8,538 nt of DNA from an uncultured Anaerotruncus sp. (GTDB lineage: Bacteria; Bacillota_A; Clostridia; Oscillospirales; CAG-272): positions 1 to 8,538 of the forward strand of contig CATYWI010000028.1 of NCBI GenBank assembly GCA_958414155.1, read 5' to 3'. How positions within the stretch are numbered: position 1 is the first letter of the stretch; every line of letters begins with the position of its first letter. A program made the position numbers and the translations under genes. The notes beneath the pieces are model-generated. The model saw only the letters and a list, made by a program, of their open reading frames with translations. It had not been told where the DNA came from and did not search any database. Below are positions 1 to 6,885 of this stretch, in pieces.

Positions 1-400
1 CCCCTGTCATTCTGGCATGTATGAGCGCCGTACCGGTACCCATGCTTACGACTATCGCTTCATCAAGTCCGGAGAGATAAAGCCCGCCAAGACCTATGCT
101 TTTGAATTCCGTCACCGAACGGCAGTCAAGCGAATATATCGGCATATTTACAAATCCAGAGCCAGCGCCTGTCATCATAACACGGTCGATATCTCCGAGT
201 GCCAGTCCGTTTTCGGACGTAAAGCGGCCAAGCGCACCGTATACCGACGTCACCGGATCTGTCGCCTGCACGAATATCGGAGAGAGCAGTCTCCCCTCCG
301 GGTCAAAGCCCACGATTTTTGTTGTGCTTCCGCCGACATCAATGCCGACTATCGTCTTTCCGGTACTGTTTTTTATCTTTTTGCATGATTTTTCAGCCAT
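1..400 (-). CDS. coaW: Type II pantothenate kinase, N-terminal part (3' end beyond window)
   Basis: Only the first 133 codons are visible; the gene runs off the left edge. The product should phosphorylate pantothenate with ATP, the first step of coenzyme A synthesis in the cytoplasm. The N-terminus carries the ASKHA-type phosphate-binding motif GIDVGGSTTKIVGF (residues 19-32). Next come ATDPVTSVYGALGRF (46-60), a TEF motif whose Glu98 is the likely catalytic base by family analogy, GLGGLYLSG (103-111) and VVSMGTGTALI (117-127). This pattern is the Fumble/type II kinase as found in Clostridia, not type I CoaA or type III CoaX. The ATG at 400-398 is preceded by GAGG about nine bases upstream, and a good promoter lies at 434-462. 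Type II enzymes are often weakly inhibited by CoA (family knowledge). A BadF-type ATPase is the main alternative, but the SMGTGT block favours the kinase. Confidence 0.88.
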   Translation of the reverse strand, partial: MAEKSCKKIKNSTGKTIVGIDVGGSTTKIVGFDPEGRLLSPIFVQATDPVTSVYGALGRFTSENGLALGDIDRVMMTGAGSGFVNMPIYSLDCRSVTEFKSIGLGGLYLSGLDEAIVVSMGTGTALIHARMTG

Positions 401-433
401 ATTTCTCTGCCTCGCTGAGTTTATTGCGATAAT

Positions 434-462
434 ATTGTATCATCATCTTGCAAAAAAGTCAA
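434..462 (-). promoter_or_regulatory. Sigma-A-like promoter for coaW
   Basis: Read on the minus strand, TTGACT (462-457) is followed by a 17-base spacer and TACAAT (439-434). Each hexamer differs from consensus at one position. The expected start point is about 425-428, giving a leader of roughly 25 bases before the coaW ATG. It overlaps the opposing promoter at 448-476. Confidence 0.65.
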
Positions 463-476
463 GTCAGTGATATAAT
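448..476 (+). promoter_or_regulatory. Sigma-A-like promoter for the HAD phosphatase-rqcH operon
   Basis: TTGCAA (448-453), a 17-base spacer and a perfect TATAAT (471-476). Transcription should start near 483, about 34 bases before the ATG at 517. The ribosome binding site AGGAAAGG (497-504) lies within that leader. The -35 region interleaves with that of the divergent coaW promoter. Confidence 0.65.
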
Positions 477-516
477 TATACTGTAATAATATGCGTAGGA
501 AAGGTAACTTGCTAAA

Positions 517-1338
517 ATGGACTTCAAAAATCCCGATACATCTATACTCAACGAAAAAGAACTCTACATATTTGACATGGACGGCACCATATACCTCGGA
601 TACAATGTATTCCCCTTTGCCATTCGCTTTATCAACGATCTCCGTGCACACGGCAAAAAGGTTCTTTTCTTCACCAACAACGCCTCACACACCACCGACT
701 TTTACGTAGGCAAGCTCGACCGCCTCGGCTTTTCGCCGACCCGCGATGAGATAATGACCTCCGGCGACGTGACCATTGAATTTCTGCGCCGTCACCGCCC
801 CGGCAAGAGCGTTTACCTCGTGGGCACCGACGAGCTTGTAGAAAACTTCCGCGCAGCCGGAATAAATATGCTGAACGGCGACGAGGATCATGCCGACATA
901 GTTATCACGAGCTTTGACACCTCGCTCACATATCAGAAGCTTGACAACGCCTGCCGCCTCATACGCGGCGGTGCGGAATATCTCTCCACTCACCCCGACT
1001 TCAACTGTCCGACCGAGACAGGATTCATTCCCGACAGCGGAGCGATTGCGGCATTTGTGACCGCCTCCACCGGAAAGGTTCCCACATACTTCGGCAAGCC
1101 TTACCGTGAGACCGTTGAAATGATAAGCGAAGCGACCGGAATTGCGCGCGACAAGATGTGCATATTCGGCGACCGCCTTTACACAGATATCGCCCTCGGC
1201 AAAAAGCACGGCGTGACCGCAGTGCTTGTGCTTTCCGGCGAGACCACACCCGCCGACGTTGACGCAGCGTCAGTTGCCGAAAAGCCCGACTTCGTATTCC
1301 CTTCCCTCGACGAAGTGGATCAGGTCATGTTCGGCTGA
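517..1338 (+). CDS. HAD-superfamily subfamily IIA (NagD-like) phosphatase
   Basis: A 273-aa cytoplasmic phosphatase of the haloacid dehalogenase superfamily, with the four catalytic motifs in order. Motif I is FDMDGTIYLG with Asp20 (nucleophile) and Asp22 (acid/base). Motif II is FFTNNAS (51-57). Motif III is the lysine of YFGKPYRE (Lys194). Motif IV is IFGDRLYTDIALG, with Asp219 and Asp224 positioned to bind magnesium. Between motifs II and III lies a C2-type cap of about 120 residues with the STHPDFNCPTETGFIPDSGA block (157-176), typical of NagD, p-nitrophenyl phosphatase and phosphoglycolate phosphatase relatives. The substrate cannot be read from sequence; sugar phosphates, nucleotides and phosphoglycolate are family options. 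The length is normal. The start is supported by AGGAAAGG 12 bases upstream. rqcH follows after 24 bases without a terminator, so the two are probably co-transcribed; whether they are linked in function is unknown. Confidence 0.9.
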   Translation: MDFKNPDTSILNEKELYIFDMDGTIYLGYNVFPFAIRFINDLRAHGKKVLFFTNNASHTTDFYVGKLDRLGFSPTRDEIMTSGDVTIEFLRRHRPGKSVYLVGTDELVENFRAAGINMLNGDEDHADIVITSFDTSLTYQKLDNACRLIRGGAEYLSTHPDFNCPTETGFIPDSGAIAAFVTASTGKVPTYFGKPYRETVEMISEATGIARDKMCIFGDRLYTDIALGKKHGVTAVLVLSGETTPADVDAASVAEKPDFVFPSLDEVDQVMFG

Positions 1339-1362
1339 TAAAAAAGCAAAGGAATTTACAAA

Positions 1363-3117
1363 ATGGCATACGATGCCGGAATGCTCGCCGCCGTTATCGA
1401 CGAGCTTAACCGAGGCTCGGCAGGCGCCAGAGTCGATAAGGTATACCAGCCGCAGAACGATACCGTGATACTCGGACTCCGCACACGCGACGGCGCGCGC
1501 CGTCTGCTTATGCGCTGCGGAGCCAACGATCCGCGCATGGCGTACACCAACGAACCGGCGGACAACCCCGCCGTCCCTCCGACGCTGTGCATGCTCATGC
1601 GCAAGCATTTTGTCGGCTCGGTGTTTGTCGGCGCGACACAGCCGGGCTTTGAACGTGTGGCACGTCTTGAATTTGACGGACGCGACGAAATGGGCTACGA
1701 CTGCAAGAAATTCATATACGCCGAGGTCATGGGCAAAAACTCGAATCTCATATTCACCGATGGGAACGGAAAGATACTCGGCGCTATGCGCCAGGTGGAT
1801 TTCACCACCTCGCGGCTTCGCCAGGTGCTTCCCGGAATGCTTTACGAGCTGCCGCCGGCACAGAAAAAGCGCGACCCGCTGAACGAAACGCGCGACGGAT
1901 TTCTCGGTATGCTCGAAGAATGCATTCCGGAGCGTCAGGCGGCAAAACAGATAAATTCGGCTTATCTCGGGATATCGCCGACAGTAGCGCGAGAGATAGC
2001 CTTCCGCGCCTCGGGGAGCACCGATGCCACCGTGGGCGGCTCATCGGCTTATCTGCTCTGGCGCGAATTTGCGGCAGTCATTGAGCTGATAAAGGAAAAA
2101 CGCTTCACACCCGTCATGGCTTGCCATGACGGCGCCCCGGTGGAATATTCTTTCCTTTCTCTTTTACAGTACGGCGAGGCAGAGCTGCGCACATACGGTA
2201 GCTTTGGCGAGTTGCTTGACACATTTTACGGCGAACGCGACCGCCGCGCGCTTGTAAAATCCCGCGCCGATGACCTGCTTCGCACCATGAAGGCGGCTGA
2301 AAACCGCCTTTGCCGCAAGCTCGACGCGCAAAGAAGCGAGCTTGCCGACTGCGAACACGGCGACGACTATCGCCGCGACGCCGATCTTATAACCGCAAAC
2401 CTCTACCTCATCAAGCGCGGCGACACCGATGTGCGGCTGACCGATTATTCCGAAATGAATGAGGACGGCAGTTTTGCCGTGCGCACGGTAAAGCTTGACG
2501 GAAGGCTGTCGCCTTCCGCAAACGCACAGCGTCTTTACAAAAAATACGCCAAATCCAAAACCGCAAAGCGCGAGCTGACAAAGCAGCTCGCTCTCGGCGA
2601 GACCGAGCTTGAATATGTGCGTTCGGCTCTTGACGCCCTCTCGCGTGCGGAAACAGGCGCCGAACTTGCCGAGATACGCGAGGAACTGTGGCGCTCCGGC
2701 TACGCCGGTAAGCAGAAAACACCGCCGCCGAAAAAGGTAAAAAGCGCACCCTCTGAATTTGTCACCTCCGGTGGCTATACTGTACTTTGCGGCAAAAACA
2801 ACCTGCAGAACGACGAGCTGACATTTCATCGCGCCGACCGCTCGGACATATGGTTCCATGCCAAGGGAGTTCCCGGCTCGCATGTCGTATTGGTATGCGG
2901 CGGCGAAGCCCCCGACGCCGATATGACAGAAGCGGCGGAGATTGCGGCATATTATTCGGGTGCATCCGGCGGCGACAATGTTGCCGTAGACTATACCGCG
3001 GTGCGGAATATCAAAAAGCCCGCGGGTGCCCGTCCGGGATACGTGATATACCACACCAACCAGACGGCATATGTCACGCCCGACCCGGATAAGATCAAAA
3101 GCATGAAAAAACAGTAA
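1363..3117 (+). CDS. rqcH: Rqc2 homolog RqcH (NFACT / FbpA family)
   Basis: A 584-aa NFACT protein. In Bacillus subtilis RqcH binds 50S subunits carrying stalled peptidyl-tRNA and recruits Ala-tRNA to add C-terminal alanine tails that mark the nascent chain for degradation; the older name is fibronectin-binding protein A. Visible here are an NFACT-N domain (about 1-180) with PPTLCMLMRKH (72-82), QPGFERV (93-99) and YAEVMGKNSNLIFTD (119-133); a helix-hairpin-helix region (about 190-220); two charged helical, probably coiled-coil, stretches (about 290-345 and 390-450) flanking LSPSANAQRLYKKY; and a C-terminal NFACT-R domain with the diagnostic DIWFHAKGVPGSHVVL (495-510). The length is normal. 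AAAGGA at 1348-1353 supports the ATG. At the site equivalent to the alanine-tailing Asp97-Arg98 pair of B. subtilis, this protein has Glu97-Arg98. A terminator follows the stop codon closely. Confidence 0.95.
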   Translation: MAYDAGMLAAVIDELNRGSAGARVDKVYQPQNDTVILGLRTRDGARRLLMRCGANDPRMAYTNEPADNPAVPPTLCMLMRKHFVGSVFVGATQPGFERVARLEFDGRDEMGYDCKKFIYAEVMGKNSNLIFTDGNGKILGAMRQVDFTTSRLRQVLPGMLYELPPAQKKRDPLNETRDGFLGMLEECIPERQAAKQINSAYLGISPTVAREIAFRASGSTDATVGGSSAYLLWREFAAVIELIKEKRFTPVMACHDGAPVEYSFLSLLQYGEAELRTYGSFGELLDTFYGERDRRALVKSRADDLLRTMKAAENRLCRKLDAQRSELADCEHGDDYRRDADLITANLYLIKRGDTDVRLTDYSEMNEDGSFAVRTVKLDGRLSPSANAQRLYKKYAKSKTAKRELTKQLALGETELEYVRSALDALSRAETGAELAEIREELWRSGYAGKQKTPPPKKVKSAPSEFVTSGGYTVLCGKNNLQNDELTFHRADRSDIWFHAKGVPGSHVVLVCGGEAPDADMTEAAEIAAYYSGASGGDNVAVDYTAVRNIKKPAGARPGYVIYHTNQTAYVTPDPDKIKSMKKQ

Positions 3118-3154
3118 AAGTGGCTGTTAAAAACTCGATGTTTTTAACAGCCAC
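3106..3154 (-). terminator. 14-bp hairpin with minus-strand T-rich tail
   Basis: Perfect inverted repeat: GTGGCTGTTAAAAA (3120-3133) and its complement (3141-3154) around a 7-base loop, starting two bases after the rqcH stop. On the minus strand it is followed by TTTTACTGTTTTTT, so it fits an intrinsic terminator that would stop transcripts entering rqcH antisense. On the plus strand no T tract follows; there it would act only as a 3' stem before the next terminator. Confidence 0.6.
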
Positions 3155-3158
3155 CGGG

Positions 3159-3187
3159 AAATGCCGGTCGGGATACCGGCATTTTTT
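3159..3187 (+). terminator. Intrinsic terminator of the HAD-rqcH operon
   Basis: Stem AAATGCCGGT (3159-3168) pairs with ACCGGCATTT (3175-3184) around a 6-base loop. Together the stem end and tail give six consecutive T bases (3182-3187). It lies 42 bases after the rqcH stop codon. Confidence 0.75.
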
Positions 3188-3188
3188 A

Positions 3189-3282
3189 ATGCAACCTTGG
3201 TTGGTTTTGCCGACCGGTGCTTTTGTTTTTATGTTTTTCTTGGCGGCAAAACGGCGGTGTTCAGCCGCCGAGACCAAGGCAT
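3189..3282. other. Nested inverted repeats, possible three-way-junction RNA or repeat element
   Basis: Hand pairing gives three helices. The closing helix pairs ATGC 3189-3192 with GCAT 3279-3282 and CTTGGT 3196-3201 with ACCAAG 3273-3278, leaving a 3-base bulge. A second pairs TTTTGCCG 3205-3212 with CGGCAAAA 3244-3251. A third pairs CGGCGG 3252-3257 with CCGCCG 3265-3270. The fold works on either strand. No ORF here resembles a known protein, and terminator hairpins lie on both sides. It may be a small RNA, a palindromic interspersed repeat, or chance pairing. Confidence 0.35.
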
Positions 3283-3284
3283 CG

Positions 3285-3325
3285 GAGTTGTTTAAAAAAC
3301 TCATTTTGAGTTTTTTTAACAACTC
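3285..3325. terminator. Bidirectional AT-rich hairpin terminator
   Basis: GAGTTGTT (3285-3292) pairs with AACAACTC (3318-3325). After one T-T mismatch, AAAAAACTC (3294-3302) pairs with GAGTTTTTT (3308-3316) around a 5-base loop. The inner stem has A on one side and T on the other, so it can act in both directions. It ends three bases from the stop codon of the minus-strand gene at 3329-3934, so it is the natural terminator of that gene. Confidence 0.6.
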
Positions 3326-3328
3326 GTG

Positions 3329-3934
3329 TTACCTTCCGAATCTTCTTATCGCTTCGTCAACATCCGCCGAGTTGGTGTCAACGGGTATCCCGATCCCCGT
3401 GCCCGGGAATACGAGCGTGTTCTGCTTCACGGTCCCGAAGCGCGTTTCAACATCTTCGCTTTGGATCTCAGGCACCGCCGTCAAAGGAATGGTATACGTG
3501 TCGCAGGTGACGCTCCCGTCCTTGACCTCTATCGTGTACATTTTTATTTTGCACTCGCCCTTTGAAAACACAAATTCCGCCGTGCAGTATCTTCCGCTGC
3601 GCAGGGTTTGGTCGATGCCGCGCGTGACCTCGCTGTCCTTCATCAGAAACGACGAAAGAATGATCTCGCCCTGCGACGCGTTTTTTTCTATCCCGTTATC
3701 GGCAAGGATGCGATCTATAACACCGAGGTAATCCTCGTCAGACACGCGCGCCGAACGTGCAAGTATAAAGCCCACCGCACCGGCAATAACTATGGGAATG
3801 CTGAAATAATAGCCCCATCCCCAACCGAAAAAGAATAAAATAACGCCAAGCGCCACGGTCGAGCCGAAAATTATGTCCCATTTCGGCGTGATGACCTGCG
3901 TAAGATACTTCTCAGCTGTTTTGTTTTTCTTCAT
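3329..3934 (-). CDS. Hypothetical protein with two membrane segments
   Basis: A 201-aa protein I do not recognise. It opens with a short basic segment, MKKNKTAEKY. Two closely spaced hydrophobic helices follow (about 21-37 and 42-60), with Phe, Gly and Trp around the turn (FFFGWGWGYYF, 34-44); this fits a membrane hairpin with both ends on the same side. Residues 62-201 look soluble and mixed alpha/beta, with no catalytic motif I can name. Several short beta-like stretches (CTAEFVF, CKIKMYTIEV, TCDTYTIPL) loosely recall small bacterial PH-like domains, but this is weak. An ATG 51 bases upstream is in frame, but GGAGG nine bases before 3934 and the basic N-terminus favour the start given. The gene stands alone between opposing operons. 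Confidence 0.75.
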   Translation of the reverse strand: MKKNKTAEKYLTQVITPKWDIIFGSTVALGVILFFFGWGWGYYFSIPIVIAGAVGFILARSARVSDEDYLGVIDRILADNGIEKNASQGEIILSSFLMKDSEVTRGIDQTLRSGRYCTAEFVFSKGECKIKMYTIEVKDGSVTCDTYTIPLTAVPEIQSEDVETRFGTVKQNTLVFPGTGIGIPVDTNSADVDEAIRRFGR

Positions 3935-3970
3935 TGATGCTGTCCTCCGTATGATGTTGATTTTCAAGGC

Positions 3971-3999
3971 AAAATGAATACTCAATGCCCTTCTGTCAA
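3971..3999 (-). promoter_or_regulatory. Weak candidate promoter for the membrane protein gene
   Basis: Minus strand: a perfect TTGACA (3999-3994), then 17 bases, then CATTTT (3976-3971), which matches the -10 consensus at only three positions. No better -10 lies at 16-18 base spacing. If used, it may need an activator. Confidence 0.3.
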
Positions 4000-4004
4000 T
4001 AAGA

Positions 4005-4038
4005 CACGCCGCCTCCCCACGTGGTTGGGCGGCACGTG
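4005..4038. other. GC-rich inverted repeat with two CACGTG palindromes
   Basis: GCCGCC (4008-4013) pairs with GGCGGC (4028-4033). CACGTG occurs at 4018-4023 and again at 4033-4038, 15 bp apart. The block lies between the divergent genes, next to the TTGACA of the minus-strand promoter candidate. It could be an operator or an RNA hairpin; TTTTT at 4042-4046 would allow weak plus-strand termination, but no plus-strand gene lies just upstream. Confidence 0.3.
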
Positions 4039-4042
4039 CGCT

Positions 4043-4071
4043 TTTTCATTTTTATTTTAACCTATTATAAT
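4043..4071 (+). promoter_or_regulatory. Candidate distal promoter upstream of tldD
   Basis: TTTTCA (4043-4048), a 17-base spacer and a perfect TATAAT (4066-4071). It would give a leader of about 120 bases before tldD. AAAGGAG, which resembles a ribosome binding site, follows at 4072-4078. Confidence 0.3.
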
Positions 4072-4138
4072 AAAGGAGTCAATAACCCGGTGGTTGAATC
4101 GCTCCCGGCGTATTTCACCGCAAATTCAATTATTAATG

Positions 4139-4167
4139 TTGAAAAAAGCAAAAATGCGTGCTAAAAT
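4139..4167 (+). promoter_or_regulatory. Promoter of the tldD-tldE operon
   Basis: TTGAAA (4139-4144), a 17-base spacer and TAAAAT (4162-4167), with TG one base before the -10 box (extended -10). The predicted start near 4174 leaves a leader of about 25 bases containing the tldD ribosome binding site AGGAG (4187-4191). Confidence 0.6.
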
Positions 4168-4198
4168 ATACATTAAAAAATATAAAAGGAGTTTCGAA

Positions 4199-5596
4199 AT
4201 GCCTTTTTCCAATTATCTTAACGAAAGACGTGCGGCATGCCGTGCGCTCGTTGCCGAGCTGGGTAAAGCCTTCAGTTATGTCAGCATACTCGGCACCGAT
4301 GTGCATTCGACTGCCTACCGCACCGACCGCCGTTCGTCCGCCATACGTGACGGCGAAGGCGAATGCGGCTTTGTGCTGAGACTTCACAACGGGAGATCTT
4401 TTTTTGAATACTCTCTCGATGATCCTACCGGCAATCCTGCCGCACTTGCCGAAAAAATCATAGGCGAAATAAAGACCGATCCGTCGCTTGACAGCCGCAT
4501 GATAGAAGCGCCGCTCCCCACCGACGAGCCGCTCGTGCGCGATTTTGTACGCGAATCGGATTTTGAAAATTACACCGACAAGGATGTTCTTTCCTTCTGT
4601 GCGGGTCTGCGCGATGAGCTGCTCGCCAAGGACAAGCGCATTCTGAATGCCGTTGTGATCGCACAACCCTACACCGCATCCAAGCTGTTCATATCCAAGA
4701 ACCGCGAACTTACCCAGCATTACGGCTGGGCGAACGGCTACATGATCGTTATAGCCCAGGATGGCAGGATGGCGCAGGCGCGCGACGGAGTAAACTCGCA
4801 TCTTCTTGCCGATGTGATGAACGGAATGCCCGCTCTCACCGACCGCCTTATAGACAAGGCGCTGCATCTTACGCACGCAACGCCGATCGAGCCGGGCATT
4901 TATGATGTGATAACAGACAGCTCGATAACCGGACTTATCGCCCACGAGGCGTTTGGTCACGGCGTCGAAATGGACCAGTTCGTAAAGGACCGCGCACTTG
5001 CGGGACACTGCGTAGGACAGTATGTGGCGTCTCCGATAGCAAATATGCGTGACGGCGCGGCGGCTACGCTGAGCGCTGCATCATACTTCTTTGACGACGA
5101 CGGCGTGCTTGCCGGCGACACGCAGATAATAAAGGACGGCGTGCTTGTTGCGGGACTTTCCGACCTTGCATCCGCTCTTCAGCTTGGCACCGTGCCGACA
5201 GGAAACGGAAGGCGCGAATCATACCACCGCAAGGCATATTCACGCATGACAAACACATTCTTTGAATGCGGACATGACAAGCTTGAGGATATGATAGCCT
5301 CCGTAAAGCACGGATATATGCTCTTTGAGACCAACAACGGCATGGAAGACCCCAAGAACTGGCAGATCCAGTGCACAGCCGAATACGGTATAGAAATAGT
5401 TGACGGCAAGCTGACCGACCACTATGTATCTCCCGTTGTAATGAGCGGCTTCGTTCCGGATCTGCTCAAATCGATATCCATGATATCCGACGGGTTTGAG
5501 GTCATAGGCTCCGGTCACTGCGGCAAGGGCTACAAAGAATGGGTGCGCGTCTCGGACGGCGGCCCCAACCTGAAAGTGAGGGTGAAACTGGGATGA
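4199..5596 (+). CDS. tldD: TldD-family zinc metallopeptidase, catalytic subunit
   Basis: A 465-aa TldD homolog. With TldE it forms a cytoplasmic heterodimer that, in Escherichia coli, degrades unfolded peptides, trims the microcin B17 leader and affects CcdA stability. The zinc site is visible: HEAFGH (249-254) is the HExxxH motif, with His249 and His254 as ligands and Glu250 as catalytic base. The third ligand should be Cys441 in GHCGKG. Other family blocks are VPTGNGRRESYHRKAYSRMT, about two thirds along, and the C-terminal GGPNLKVRVKLG. The open frame extends upstream to 4094, but ATG 4199 has AAAAGGAG seven bases before it and MPFSNYLNE is a normal N-terminus, so the extension is rejected. 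The stop overlaps the tldE start (ATGA), indicating translational coupling. No peptide precursor with recognisable leader and core lies nearby, so a general peptide-processing role is more likely than a dedicated RiPP one. Confidence 0.93.
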   Translation: MPFSNYLNERRAACRALVAELGKAFSYVSILGTDVHSTAYRTDRRSSAIRDGEGECGFVLRLHNGRSFFEYSLDDPTGNPAALAEKIIGEIKTDPSLDSRMIEAPLPTDEPLVRDFVRESDFENYTDKDVLSFCAGLRDELLAKDKRILNAVVIAQPYTASKLFISKNRELTQHYGWANGYMIVIAQDGRMAQARDGVNSHLLADVMNGMPALTDRLIDKALHLTHATPIEPGIYDVITDSSITGLIAHEAFGHGVEMDQFVKDRALAGHCVGQYVASPIANMRDGAAATLSAASYFFDDDGVLAGDTQIIKDGVLVAGLSDLASALQLGTVPTGNGRRESYHRKAYSRMTNTFFECGHDKLEDMIASVKHGYMLFETNNGMEDPKNWQIQCTAEYGIEIVDGKLTDHYVSPVVMSGFVPDLLKSISMISDGFEVIGSGHCGKGYKEWVRVSDGGPNLKVRVKLG

Positions 5597-6864
5597 AAGA
5601 TCTTATTGCACTTCTTAAAGGCAATCAGGCAATAAGCGGTTACCGCGTTGCCTCGGTCACAAGAAAAACATACGAGCTGTTTTTCGTACATCGCAAGCTG
5701 GAGACCGTGCGTGCCACCGACACCGTGGATACGAATGTAACGGTTTATGTTGACCACGACGATAAGGTCGGCGATTCCACCTTTGCCGTCTACGGCTCAA
5801 TGACCGATGATGAAATATCGGCAAAAATAAATGAGGCGGCAGACCGCGCCCGCCTTGTTTTCAACCAGCCCTACGAGCTTCCCGAGGGCGGCACCGAGTC
5901 GGAGGAGCTTGAATCAAACATGAAGGACGAGAACCCCTCCACCCTCGCCGCAAAGATCGCCGACGCAGTATTTGCCGCCGACTGCATGCCCGGCGGCTCG
6001 ATAAATGCGACCGAAATATTCCTGTACCGCGAGGCTGTGCGTGTGATAAACAGCCGCGGTATAGATAAAACACAGATTAGGCACCGTGTTATGATAGAAG
6101 CTATCCCCACGTTTACAGAGGGAAGCGACTCGGTGGAGCTTTACGAGGCGTACAGATTTACCGAATTCGACCCTTCACGCGTGACTGCGGAGATAGCGGA
6201 TAAAATGCGCGAGGTGGAACAGCGCCGCCACGCAGTAAAGCCTCAAACTCCCCTGACGGCAAATGTCGTTTTGCGCGACAAGGAAATAGCAGAGCTGCTT
6301 TCGTCCCTCGCGGGCGACCTCAACTACGCCGGCGTTTACTCACAGTCGAACCTGCACCACAAGGGCGATGTGCTTCAGAACGGTGACGGCGACCGACTTG
6401 AGCTTACAATGGTGGGCAAAATACGCGGCAGCGGTTCTTCGGCATTCTTTGACGATGACGGCGTATCGCTCACCGACACGACGCTGATATCCAACGGCAA
6501 GGTCGTTGCCTATTACGGCTCGCACCGTTTTGCATCCTATCTCGGCGAACCCGAGACCGGCAACCTCGGTTGCATGAAGCTCGGCTCCGGAACACTTACC
6601 GCCGCAGAGCTTGAAGCCGCGCCCTATATCGAGTGCGTTTCCCTCTCGGGGCTTCAGGTGGACCTTTACAATGACTACATCGGCGGCGAGATCCGTCTTG
6701 CATACCTCCACGAGGGCGGCAACGTGACGCCGCTTACCGGGATCACGATGAGCGCCAAGCTTTCGGACGTTCTGGGAGCGATAAGGCTTTCGGATGACAC
6801 GGTAGTCTCCGAGCGCTATACGGGTCCCTCCAAGTTCCTCATGCGCGACGTAAAGATCATGTGA
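5593..6864 (+). CDS. tldE: TldE/PmbA-family partner subunit
   Basis: A 423-aa paralog of TldD that lacks the metal site. Where TldD has HEAFGH, this protein has an ordinary helix around EIAELLSSLAGDL (231-243), so it is the non-catalytic half that shapes the substrate tunnel of the TldD-TldE heterodimer. Family features include GSGSSAFFDDDGVSLTDTTL (279-298), which parallels SYFFDDDGVLAGDTQII in TldD, and the ending YTGPSKFLMRDVKIM. The open frame extends upstream to 5539, but the ATG at 5593 overlaps the tldD stop in the common ATGA arrangement, and GAGGG lies about ten bases before it. The length is close to PmbA proteins. The gene ends 21 bases before a strong palindromic hairpin. Confidence 0.9.
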   Translation: MKDLIALLKGNQAISGYRVASVTRKTYELFFVHRKLETVRATDTVDTNVTVYVDHDDKVGDSTFAVYGSMTDDEISAKINEAADRARLVFNQPYELPEGGTESEELESNMKDENPSTLAAKIADAVFAADCMPGGSINATEIFLYREAVRVINSRGIDKTQIRHRVMIEAIPTFTEGSDSVELYEAYRFTEFDPSRVTAEIADKMREVEQRRHAVKPQTPLTANVVLRDKEIAELLSSLAGDLNYAGVYSQSNLHHKGDVLQNGDGDRLELTMVGKIRGSGSSAFFDDDGVSLTDTTLISNGKVVAYYGSHRFASYLGEPETGNLGCMKLGSGTLTAAELEAAPYIECVSLSGLQVDLYNDYIGGEIRLAYLHEGGNVTPLTGITMSAKLSDVLGAIRLSDDTVVSERYTGPSKFLMRDVKIM

Positions 6865-6885
6865 TCGCGTCCCTATATATTAAAC

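Noticed and set aside
2164..3054. 296-aa open frame antisense to rqcH
   Set aside because: It is a shadow of a strongly coding, GC-rich gene; the sense frame has clear NFACT domains.
3095..3731. Open frames across the intergenic hairpins: minus 3322-3095 (75 aa) and plus 3120-3731 (203 aa)
   Set aside because: They run through terminator hairpins and into flanking genes antisense, lack convincing ribosome binding sites and show no recognisable domain.
4094..4198. 35-residue N-terminal extension of TldD from a TTG start
   Set aside because: It has no TldD similarity, contains the proximal promoter, and the downstream ATG has a far better ribosome binding site.
4133..5008. 291-aa open frame antisense to tldD
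   Set aside because: Shadow of tldD, whose HExxxH and family motifs are unambiguous on the plus strand.
4199..6864. RiPP biosynthesis locus around tldD-tldE
   Set aside because: No modification enzyme, exporter with peptidase domain or convincing precursor peptide is adjacent; tldDE pairs are widespread outside RiPP clusters.
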